Of a stretch of 5,326 nucleotides of DNA, positions 1 to 5,326 are shown one piece after another. Below the pieces are notes generated by a model. It was not told where the DNA came from. It saw only the letters and a program-made list of their open reading frames with translations, and did not search any database. The position numbers and the translations under genes were made by a program. Every line of letters begins with the position of its first letter. Within the stretch, counting starts at the first letter, position 1. Source of the stretch: CAYMKE01 sp964390955 (lineage in GTDB: Bacteria; Bacteroidota; Bacteroidia; Bacteroidales; JBBRXJ01); contig CAYMKE010000205.1 in assembly GCA_964390955.1 (NCBI GenBank), positions 1 to 5,326 of the forward strand, read 5' to 3'.

Positions 1-96
1 GCGTATTTTAAAACCACGTTACAAATTATCGCACCATTTACAACACTCGGTATATTTATAATCGCATATCACTATATTAGAGAATTAAAGAAATAA
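1..96 (+). CDS. C-terminal end of an unidentified membrane protein (partial)
   Basis: The first reading frame is open from base 1 to the TAA at 94-96 and gives 31 residues; the gene begins outside the window. The middle is hydrophobic (QIIAPFTTLGIFIIAYHYI) and long enough for one membrane-spanning helix. It is followed by a short basic tail, RELKK, which would place the C-terminus in the cytoplasm by the positive-inside rule. A strong hairpin terminator starts two bases after the stop codon, which supports this being the true end of a gene. Nothing in 31 residues identifies the family. A chance open frame is possible but less likely given the terminator. Confidence 0.6.
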   Translation, partial: AYFKTTLQIIAPFTTLGIFIIAYHYIRELKK

Positions 97-97
97 A

Positions 98-122
98 AAA
101 GGGGGCTAAATCAGCCCTCTTT
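98..122. terminator. Bidirectional Rho-independent terminator
   Basis: Bases 98-107 pair with 113-122 to form a 10-bp stem (AAAGGGGGCT with AGCCCTCTTT, including one G-T pair) around a five-base loop, AAATC. On the + strand it is followed by a T-rich run, and on the - strand by TTTTTTATTTCTTT, so it can stop transcription from both sides. It lies exactly between two convergent stop codons (94-96 on +, 126-128 on -), as expected for a shared terminator. Confidence 0.85.
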
Positions 123-125
123 ATT

Positions 126-257
126 TTATCTAATTTTATCAAAGTGGTGTTTGTAATAACCTTTTGCCATTTCAACTTGTGCGCCACTTAATTCATTGTA
201 TTGTGGGTGTTTCTCAACCGTTTCATTACTTGAATTATCATTTTCAATAAATATGTT
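126..257 (-). pseudogene. C-terminal fragment of an unidentified gene, 5' end lost
   Basis: Read on the - strand, a frame ends at the stop codon at 126-128 with a natural-looking charged C-terminus (ETVEKHPQYNELSG, then EMAKGYYKHHFDKIR). It lies next to the bidirectional terminator, so this is probably the real end of a gene. The frame stays open to a TAA at 300-302, but no ATG is available and the composition becomes low-complexity Phe/Tyr-rich beyond about 258. There the oppositely oriented oxidoreductase coding sequence already occupies the DNA. I infer that only about 40-45 C-terminal codons remain and that the rest was lost at a junction near 231-258. I do not recognise the family. The right boundary given is approximate. 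Confidence 0.5.
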
Positions 258-1442
258 ACCAATGTAAAAACAAAAGAAAATGTAATTAAAAGTATAGAAT
301 TAAATGACAGTATTTATATAAGCGGTAAGATATTTATTGATTGTTCATATGAAGGAGATTTAATGGCAAAGGCAGATGTTTCATACACTTACGGAAGAGA
401 GAGCATAAGCACGTATAATGAATCGTTGGCAGGAATAAGGTTAATTGATGACACTATTTTCACAAAAACAGTTGATGGTCAAGGTGAATTACTTCCTTTT
501 TTTTCAAAATACGATACAATCATTGAAGGCAAAGGAGATAAAAAAGTAATGACCTTTAATTTTCGTCCAACAATGACCAGGATTGAAGATAACAAGAAAG
601 ATATTTACCCTCCTGGAAATTATGATTCTTCTGATTTTGATTTTTTAGCCAACTATTTAGAGAATTATCCGGAAACAAATATCTGGGATTTAATCGGTAT
701 TTACAAATGGGGCAATAATAAGGCTGAATTCAATAACAAGCAGAGTTCAGTAATTTCATTGGGATTATTTGGTGGCAACACGGATTATATTGAGGCAGAT
801 TATGCAAAGCGAAAGGATATTTATAATGCTCATAAATATTATACATTAGGATTTTTGTACTTTTTAGCGAATGATTCAAGAGTTCCGGAAAAACTCCGGA
901 AACAAACCCGGAAATGGGGCTATGCCAAAGATGAATACACGGATAATAATAATTTTCCATACTATTTGTATATAAGGGAAGCAAGGAGAATGATAGGAGA
1001 ATATGTTCATAAGCAAAGTGATATTTTCATCAACAGGGAAAAAGATGATGCAATAACCTTAGGCTCTCATTGGGTAGATTGTCACCATGTTCAACGTATA
1101 GCAATTTCTGATTCTTCCTTTACGAATGAAGGTAGAATTTGGAAAAAAGTAAAAAAACCATACGAGATTTCATATAAATCTATTATTCCCATTAAATCAG
1201 AATGTGTGAATTTACTAGTGCCGGTTTGTTTATCTGCTTCACATGTAGGATTTTGTTCAATAAGGGTGGAGCCCACATGGATGCAGTTGGGGCATGCAGC
1301 AGGAACAGCTGCGGCAATCGCTGCTAACATGAATAAAGCCGTTCAGGATATTGACATCACACTACTTCAGGAAACACTTAGAGAACAAGGTATGATTATA
1401 AAACACAGAAACATTGATCATATATATGATAATAATAATTAA
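234..1442 (+). pseudogene. FAD-dependent oxidoreductase (FAD_oxidored type), N-terminus missing
   Basis: This is the C-terminal two-thirds or more of a flavoprotein of the FAD-dependent oxidoreductase family (PF12831 type). An ATG at 363 opens 359 codons. However, the same frame runs back to just after a TGA at 231-233, and the codons before 363 read GKIFIDCSYEGDL, the segment that precedes MAKA in this family. So 363 is internal, and about 402 codons survive. Missing is the N-terminal Rossmann segment with the GxGxxG FAD-binding motif, roughly the first 130 or more residues. Counting from the 363 ATG, family hallmarks are REARRM at 205-210, LLVPVCLSASHVGFCSIRVEP at about 284-304 and the GHAAGTAAA flavin-binding end at 310-318. 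The remainder is undamaged, so the loss is recent or an assembly artefact. Substrate unknown; the sulfatase 63 bases downstream suggests carbohydrate metabolism. Without the FAD-binding start the product should be inactive. Confidence 0.88.
352..365 (+). promoter_or_regulatory. Shine-Dalgarno-like AAGGAG before an internal ATG
   Basis: AAGGAG at 352-357 lies five bases upstream of the ATG at 363, so it looks like a perfect ribosome binding site and start. The same bases encode the conserved E-G-D-L of the oxidoreductase, so the resemblance is explained by coding constraint. Gene callers will tend to place the start here; it is not the ancestral start. Whether any translation begins here cannot be judged from sequence. 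Confidence 0.35.
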
Positions 1443-1505
1443 TCTGAGAATCTGCCTAAATTATAAAGTTAACTTCCGGAAATCTCTTAATAAAATTATA
1501 AAATC

Positions 1506-1571
1506 ATGAACAGGCAATATATTAATGGTAAATATATTTCAATTATTGCAATAGCAACGTTCACCGGATGC
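1506..1571 (+). other. Lipoprotein signal peptide of the sulfatase
   Basis: Residues 1-22 of the sulfatase: a modestly charged start (R3, K9), a hydrophobic core (ISIIAIATF) and a cysteine at position 22 preceded by Phe-Thr-Gly. The Phe at -3 departs from the usual Leu, so cleavage by signal peptidase II is likely but not certain. The SSTNEQPGD stretch after the cysteine is a typical flexible linker. Confidence 0.7.
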
Positions 1572-3281
1572 AGCTCCACGAATGAACAACCCGGTGACCG
1601 TACTGAAAATCCCAATGTTCTTATTATCCTTTCGGATGATCAGGGGTGGGGTGATATTGGTTCACATGGAAATGACAGCATTGAAACCCCAAACCTGGAT
1701 TTGCTTAAGCAGAATGGTGTCTCGGGTGAAAGATTTTTTGTTAGTGCAGTATCTGCTCCTACCAGAGCCAGCCTGCTCACTGGTAAATATTGCTTTGATG
1801 TGGGTGTTTCATGGGTGTGTCAAGGGCTGGAAGATTTTAATGAAGGTGTGTTTACAATTGCAGATGTTTTTAAATCAAACGATTACACTACCGGCTGTTT
1901 CGGTAAATGGCATAACGGTCGCCATTATGTTAATCACCCGCTGAGAATGGGGTTTGATCATTTTCTGGGATTTAGAAGTGGAGGCTGGCATTATATTGAT
2001 CCTGTTTTGGAATACAATGATACTGTTTTAAAAACTCACGGATATTTAACTGACATTCTTGCTGATTCCGCAATAAGGTTTATGGAAAAAAATAAAAACG
2101 ACAGGTTTTTTTGCTATTTACCTTTTAGTGCACCACATTCACCTTTCCAGCTTCCTGACACCTTGTTTCAAAAATACAAACAAAAAGGGCTTAGTGATAA
2201 AAATGCCGCCATTTATGGTATGATTGAAAGAATGGATCTGCAAATTGGTCGTATTTTAAAATACCTTGAAGATAATCAAATTATAGAAAATACCATTGTT
2301 ATATTTCTTTCCGATAACGGGCCAAATGGGTATAGATATAATGGATGTATGAAAGGAATAAAGGCAAAGGTTGATGAAGGTGGGGTAAGAGTGCCTTTTT
2401 TTATATATCAAAAACATAGAATTAGCGGGGGTAAAAGCATCGAGGGAGAAATCGCCCATATTGATCTACTTCCAACCCTGAATGAATTATGTAATCTTGA
2501 GGGCTTTGATGCCGATGAGATCGATGGCAAAAGTTTTGCTCAGGAATTACTGAACAATAAAAAACCGACCCCAAGGAATCTTTATCAAACCTTGTATTAT
2601 GATGATGCTTTTTATATGTCAAAAAAATCAATAAGAAATGACAGGTTCAGAATAATTGAAGAGAGAGACAGGCCTTTACGCATGTACGATATGAAGAATG
2701 ATCCTTGTCAGGAAACGGATATATATTTCCAAAACAAGCATGTAGGTGATAGCCTGATGAAAATATATAACAATTGGTTTGATAAAAGAAAAAGAGAGAT
2801 AGGTGCTGAACCAATAAGTATTGGTATTGACGGGCAGAACAGAGAAGTATTCTACGCAGATGAAAGTTTTGTTACAGGTGATTTGAAGTATAGTATTTCT
2901 GCAAAATATAACCCAACTTATATTAAAGGGTGGAAATCGGTTAAAGATACAGCTATGTGGGAAGTGAATGTTATTAAACCTGATGAATATGATGTTTTTA
3001 TGGAACTTAATGCAGATAGTTTGTCTGCTGGTTCTGTTTTAAAAATCATTGCAGGAAATGACTCTTCGTTGGTTGCAATAACAGAACCGGTAAAGAAACA
3101 TGAATTCGAAATCCCTGAAGACTACTATCAGCATGGAGGAAATGCCTACATGAAATGGCAAATATCAAAGTTTGGAAGAATTTCCCTTAAACCAGATGTT
3201 AAAAAAATTATGATTGTGCCCAATGATTTAAGTGGAGGTGAAATTGATATTTATTCACTTTATTTGGTGAAATCAGATTAA
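1506..3281 (+). CDS. Secreted lipoprotein sulfatase, serine-type formylglycine (S1 / arylsulfatase-like)
   Basis: An intact 591-residue sulfatase of the alkaline phosphatase superfamily that hydrolyses sulfate esters, probably on a polysaccharide or oligosaccharide. Residues 1-21 form a hydrophobic leader ending in FTG-C22, a lipobox that implies export and lipid anchoring. The signature S83-A-P-T-R87 matches the S/C-x-P-x-R motif; Ser83 would be converted to formylglycine by an anaerobic radical-SAM maturase (anSME) encoded elsewhere. Other active-site elements are D44-D45-Q46 and D270-N271 for calcium, K134 and H136 in GKWHNG, H211 in SAPHSPF and K286 before EGGVRVP. HIDLLPTL (318-325) and the NDPCQETD turn (398-405) are also typical. 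The catalytic part ends at about 435; residues 445-591 form an additional beta-rich region with the pattern MWEVNVIKPDEYDVFME, probably a carbohydrate-binding-like sandwich. No other start is plausible; the upstream context is A-rich without a Shine-Dalgarno, usual for Bacteroidota. Natural substrate and subfamily are not determined. Confidence 0.95.
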   Translation: MNRQYINGKYISIIAIATFTGCSSTNEQPGDRTENPNVLIILSDDQGWGDIGSHGNDSIETPNLDLLKQNGVSGERFFVSAVSAPTRASLLTGKYCFDVGVSWVCQGLEDFNEGVFTIADVFKSNDYTTGCFGKWHNGRHYVNHPLRMGFDHFLGFRSGGWHYIDPVLEYNDTVLKTHGYLTDILADSAIRFMEKNKNDRFFCYLPFSAPHSPFQLPDTLFQKYKQKGLSDKNAAIYGMIERMDLQIGRILKYLEDNQIIENTIVIFLSDNGPNGYRYNGCMKGIKAKVDEGGVRVPFFIYQKHRISGGKSIEGEIAHIDLLPTLNELCNLEGFDADEIDGKSFAQELLNNKKPTPRNLYQTLYYDDAFYMSKKSIRNDRFRIIEERDRPLRMYDMKNDPCQETDIYFQNKHVGDSLMKIYNNWFDKRKREIGAEPISIGIDGQNREVFYADESFVTGDLKYSISAKYNPTYIKGWKSVKDTAMWEVNVIKPDEYDVFMELNADSLSAGSVLKIIAGNDSSLVAITEPVKKHEFEIPEDYYQHGGNAYMKWQISKFGRISLKPDVKKIMIVPNDLSGGEIDIYSLYLVKSD

Positions 3282-3438
3282 AAGAGCTTGTTCATTTTGC
3301 ATATAACTTTTGTCAGCTTCCACTATGTTTTTAAAGACATCAATCATGCCTTCATCCTGTCACCTGGCTTTATAATTCAAGTATATTTCTCCCCGGGTTT
3401 CCTTTGCCTGCTTTCTTTTATGTTGTTTTTTTATTCAT
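3273..3438 (-). pseudogene. Decayed small reading frame, unidentified
   Basis: On the - strand a frame of protein-like composition ends at the stop at 3273-3275, overlapping the last codons of the convergent sulfatase. Reading towards the C-terminus it gives KRKQAKETRGEIYLNYKAR, then an in-frame TGA at 3360-3362, then QDEGMIDVFKNIVEADKSYM and QNEQALLI. The nearest ATG (3436-3438) begins M-N-K-K but is out of frame by one base, at a run of seven A on this strand (T on +). One frameshift in that homopolymer plus one stop would explain the damage, so I read it as a remnant of about 50 codons or more. I do not recognise a family. It could also be a chance frame, or the two lesions could be sequencing errors. 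Confidence 0.35.
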
Positions 3439-3459
3439 AACAAAAATATAAACAATTAA

Positions 3460-3595
3460 AAATCAGTGAGTTTTAAGCAACCACGAATGAAATGGAATAT
3501 TAAAATAACACGAAATCAATGATTTACCTTTGTGTGTTATTGAATAGTATTTTATAAATTATTGCGAAACTTTTGTGACTTAAAATCAGTAATTT
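3460..3595. repeat. Three AAATCA-type near-palindromes
   Basis: AAATCA-A-TGATTT (3513-3525) is a perfect inverted repeat with a one-base centre. Imperfect relatives are AAATCAGTGAGTTT (3460-3473) and AAATCAGTAATTT (3583-3595). The central copy abuts and overlaps by one base a TACCTTTG element, a position suitable for an operator. In DNA this AT-rich, chance is a real alternative. Confidence 0.35.
3525..3532 (+). promoter_or_regulatory. Possible Bacteroidota -7 element (TACCTTTG)
   Basis: TACCTTTG matches the TAnnTTTG consensus used by the Bacteroidota primary sigma factor. No clear TTTG (-33 element) lies 19-21 bases upstream, and no gene starts within several hundred bases downstream. It may be the promoter of a lost gene, of an unannotated small RNA, or chance. 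Confidence 0.25.
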
Positions 3596-3627
3596 ATGTG
3601 CTTTGCCTTATAAGTTGACTGTATTTC

Positions 3628-3682
3628 CGACATAAAGATGCGACATTATATTTTGATGCGGATTATGCGTTCTGATTTTATG
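3628..3682. repeat. Patch of degenerate CGACAT / GATGCG repeats
   Basis: Three successive units share their start and end: CGACATAAAGATG (3628-3640), CGACATTATATTTTGATG (3641-3658), and a third unit (3659-3682) beginning CGGATTATGCG and ending GATTTTATG. GATGCG occurs at the junction of the first and second unit and again of the second and third. The patch stands out from the surrounding A/T-rich DNA. It could be a recombinase or insertion-sequence end remnant; this is inference. Confidence 0.35.
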
Positions 3683-3989
3683 AATTGCTAATGGTTGAAG
3701 CCGGTAACAGGCATTTGTTTCAATCCACACCCGACAACAAAGCAAAAATAAGTAGGGGAGAGAAGAACTTGATGATCGGATAAAAAAAACATCGCCAGCA
3801 AGAATGAATAAATTCCGATTAAAACAGAGAAAATTTTGGAAAAAATTCGATATTTGATGGTGTAAAAAACCTTATGGAATAATATTGACAATGTTGATAT
3901 ACTGACGTTTACCGCCAAGCAAGAAAGAGCATACTGCACATTGAAATGAATAATTTTAGACAAAAGTGTTAAATACGTTGTGCATTTTG

Positions 3990-3997
3990 TATCTTTG
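3990..3997 (+). promoter_or_regulatory. Bacteroidota -7 promoter element of the ATPase gene
   Basis: TATCTTTG fits the TAnnTTTG consensus exactly and ends 21 bases before the ATG at 4019, so transcription would begin near 4002-4006 and give a short leader. The -33 region is weak: no exact TTTG is seen at the usual spacing. The leader ends GAAAAATT before ATG, an A-rich start context without a Shine-Dalgarno, as is common in this phylum. It indicates that the ATPase is transcribed on its own. Confidence 0.6.
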
Positions 3998-4018
3998 TGA
4001 AAATTGTACTGAAAAATT

Positions 4019-5188
4019 ATGAGAACATTATATCAGAAATTTGAAACGCTTTTACAAAGTACGACAACAGATTTTAAACGTTATTTGTACGATAAGGTCT
4101 CTTGGGGAAATCGAATGATTGGAATTATAGGCGCTCGTGGAGTTGGTAAAACCACTATGATTTTACAACATATCAAGGAAAATTTAGACAGCAAAAGAGC
4201 ATTATATGTTTCGGCAGACGATATGTACTTTGGTGAAAACAGGCTTCTTGATTTGGCTGATGATTTCTATAAAAATGCAGGAGAGTATTTATTTATCGAT
4301 GAAATTCATAAGTATAATGACTGGTCTCGAGAACTAAAAAACATTTATGACTCATTTCCTACATTGAAAGTTGTTTTCACGGGGTCTTCTGTACTTGACA
4401 TAATGAAAGGTTCAGCTGATTTAAGTCGCAGAGCCATAATTTATAAATTACAAGGACTCTCATTTCGTGAATATTTGAAACTATTTCATAATTATGATAC
4501 GGAAGTCTATACTTTGGAGCAAATCATAAATAATGAAGTAAAACTTGATAGTATTCAACATCCATTACCTCTTTTTAATGACTATTTGAAACGAGGATAT
4601 TATCCATTTGGCATAGAAAATGAAATGAATTTACGTTTAAGCCAAATTATTGTACAAACCTTGGAATCAGATATTCCACAATACGCAAATCTAAATATAG
4701 GAACAAGTCGAAAGCTAAAACGATTACTTTCAATAATTGCAGAAAATGTACCTTTTAAGCCCAATTTTTCTAAAATTTCAGAAATGATTAATGTAAGTCG
4801 AAATTCTTTAGATGATTATTTTTCATATATGGAAAAGGCAGGGCTTATTGAACAGTTAAGAAATGAATCAGGTGGAATCCGGGGATTAGGAAAAGTTGAT
4901 AAAGTGTATCTGGATAATACGAATATCATTTTCAACTTAGTCGGAGAAAAATCAAATATTGGAAACTTGCGTGAAACATTCTTTTTCAATCAAATGCGAG
5001 TAAAAAATGAGGTCATATCTTCAAGAAAAGCAGATTTTGTAATTGAAAATTATACGTTTGAAGTTGGAGGTAAAAATAAACAACAGAACCAAATAGAAAA
5101 AGACGATAAATCATTTGTTGTCAAAGACGATATAGAATATGGTTATCGCAATGTGATTCCTCTTTGGGCTTTTGGATTAAATTATTAA
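4019..5188 (+). CDS. AAA-type ATPase with C-terminal DUF4143 domain
   Basis: A complete 389-residue protein of the AAA_14/DUF4143 family, cytoplasmic P-loop ATPases common in bacteria and archaea whose cellular role is not established. The P-loop GARGVGKT is at 38-45 and the Walker B strand YLFIDEIH at 90-97. A sensor-like VVFTGSS lies at 118-124, followed by the family hallmark SRRAIIYKLQGLSFREYL (136-153). Residues about 235-280 look like a winged-helix DNA-binding segment (SKISEMINVSRNSLDDYF). The DUF4143 part includes KVYLDNTN (295-302), NLRETFFFNQ (316-325), and KADF followed by FEVGGKNK (338-341, 347-354), a layout like that of PD-(D/E)xK nuclease folds; a full set of catalytic residues is not proven. 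No signal peptide or membrane segment is seen. It has its own promoter and no same-operon partner in the window, which fits a stand-alone accessory gene. Confidence 0.93.
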   Translation: MRTLYQKFETLLQSTTTDFKRYLYDKVSWGNRMIGIIGARGVGKTTMILQHIKENLDSKRALYVSADDMYFGENRLLDLADDFYKNAGEYLFIDEIHKYNDWSRELKNIYDSFPTLKVVFTGSSVLDIMKGSADLSRRAIIYKLQGLSFREYLKLFHNYDTEVYTLEQIINNEVKLDSIQHPLPLFNDYLKRGYYPFGIENEMNLRLSQIIVQTLESDIPQYANLNIGTSRKLKRLLSIIAENVPFKPNFSKISEMINVSRNSLDDYFSYMEKAGLIEQLRNESGGIRGLGKVDKVYLDNTNIIFNLVGEKSNIGNLRETFFFNQMRVKNEVISSRKADFVIENYTFEVGGKNKQQNQIEKDDKSFVVKDDIEYGYRNVIPLWAFGLNY

Positions 5189-5206
5189 AAAGACAAAGAT
5201 GAAGTA

Positions 5207-5228
5207 ATGCCAGGCGTTAACAAGGCAT
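5207..5228. repeat. Short inverted repeat around GTTAAC
   Basis: ATGCC (5207-5211) and GGCAT (5224-5228) are inverted copies flanking a spacer that contains the palindrome GTTAAC at 5216-5221. It begins 18 bases after the ATPase stop codon. It lacks a T run and so is not a convincing terminator. GCGTTAAC followed by AAGGC is reminiscent of integron attC core sequences but does not match the RYYYAAC consensus fully. Confidence 0.35.
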
Positions 5229-5234
5229 AAAACC

Positions 5235-5264
5235 CAATATCCGCAGGCATTTCATAGGATATTG
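5235..5264. repeat. Perfect 8-bp inverted repeat downstream of the ATPase
   Basis: CAATATCC (5235-5242) and GGATATTG (5257-5264) are exact inverted copies separated by 14 bases. The hairpin is followed by ATACAACTC, not a T run, so it is at best a weak terminator. It could be part of a recombination site or a processed 3' end. Confidence 0.45.
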
Positions 5265-5326
5265 ATACAACTCAAATAAAATTTCGTACTTTTATGGAAC
5301 GACAGTGAATGCGGCTAAAGGGTTTA

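Larger units (their letters stand above)
3282..4018. other. Long intergenic region without an intact gene
   Basis: About 740 bases separate the sulfatase from the ATPase. It holds the decayed - strand frame at its left end, three small palindromes between 3460 and 3595, a lone TAnnTTTG element at 3525-3532, degenerate CGACAT/GATGCG repeats at 3628-3682, and the ATPase promoter near 3990. No clear intrinsic terminator follows the sulfatase. From 3688 to 3963 the - strand is open but would start at TTG and gives a Phe/Ile/Ser-rich sequence typical of AT-rich non-coding DNA; I do not call it a gene. The region looks like accumulated remnants around an insertion point. Confidence 0.6.
5189..5326. 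other. 3' flank of the ATPase; possible promoter of a gene beyond the window
   Basis: Apart from the two inverted repeats there is no coding frame of useful length on either strand. TACTTTTA at 5287-5294 is a near match to the TAnnTTTG -7 element, and TTG lies upstream at 5262-5264 at slightly long spacing. An ATG at 5309 opens six codons to the window edge, too few to judge. Confidence 0.25.

Noticed and set aside
885..914. CCGGAAA three times at 11-12 base spacing, with TTCCGGAA also at 1474-1481
   Set aside because: The three copies encode conserved P-E-K / R-K segments of the oxidoreductase and are explained by coding; the intergenic copy is a single 8-base palindrome with no further support.
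730..984. 84-codon - strand open frame inside the oxidoreductase
   Set aside because: It lies fully within well-conserved coding sequence of the oxidoreductase on the other strand; composition is that of a shadow frame.
1443..1505. Possible promoter between the oxidoreductase and the sulfatase
   Set aside because: No TAnnTTTG element is present; the gap is short and A/T-rich, so co-transcription is the simpler reading.
1582..1944. 120-codon + strand open frame inside the sulfatase
   Set aside because: It overlaps, in another frame, the sulfatase region carrying the active-site motifs; the sequence has no domain character.
3282..3360. Terminator after the sulfatase
   Set aside because: Only weak, loop-poor pairings such as ATGT/ACAT near 3325-3340 could be found, without a stable stem plus T run.
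3688..3963. 91-codon - strand open frame with two hydrophobic stretches, a possible small membrane protein
   Set aside because: It would need a TTG start, has no ribosome binding context or promoter, and its Phe/Ile/Ser-rich composition is what AT-rich non-coding DNA gives by chance. No family resemblance is seen.
1..5326. tRNA, rRNA, CRISPR array, or a complete insertion sequence
   Set aside because: No cloverleaf-like segment, no regularly spaced identical repeats and no transposase or integrase frame were found on either strand.

Overview
This AT-rich window most likely comes from a member of the Bacteroidota, probably an environmental or marine polysaccharide degrader. The reasons are a lipoprotein-type formylglycine sulfatase of the serine type, A-rich start-codon contexts without a strong Shine-Dalgarno, at least one good TAnnTTTG-type -7 promoter element, and a family of AAA/DUF4143 ATPases common in that phylum. 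The taxon is inferred from these features; no marker gene is present.

Layout. Positions 1-96 hold the last 31 codons of a membrane-protein gene on the + strand, followed by a strong bidirectional hairpin terminator (98-122). Facing it on the - strand is the C-terminal end of a second unknown gene (stop at 126-128). Both sides of the next point are broken: going right, the - strand gene loses its N-terminus at about 231-258, and the + strand FAD-dependent oxidoreductase that fills the window to 1442 loses its N-terminus at the same place. The oxidoreductase frame runs back through conserved family sequence well upstream of the ATG at 363, so that ATG is internal. The usual dinucleotide-binding start of the protein is missing. 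This is a recombination, deletion or assembly junction.

Positions 1506-3281 encode an intact secreted, probably lipid-anchored sulfatase with all the main active-site motifs plus an extra C-terminal beta-rich region. It follows the oxidoreductase by 63 bases on the same strand. The pair looks like a fragment of a sulfated-polysaccharide utilisation locus: the sulfatase would remove sulfate esters outside the cytoplasm, while the oxidoreductase would have acted on an unidentified substrate.

Positions 3282-4018 are about 740 bases without an intact gene. They contain a decayed reading frame on the - strand (3273-3438), three copies of a small AAATCA-type palindrome, a patch of degenerate CGACAT/GATGCG repeats, and at the right end the promoter of the next gene. 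Positions 4019-5188 encode an intact AAA-type ATPase with a C-terminal DUF4143 domain. It stands alone and has sharply different surroundings, which suggests a mobile or cassette-like single gene. The last 138 bases hold two inverted repeats and possibly the promoter of a gene outside the window.

I found no RNA gene, CRISPR array or complete insertion sequence. No clearly new multi-gene system is visible. The most notable signals are the double truncation near 231-258 and the remnant-rich, repeat-bearing stretch beside the ATPase.
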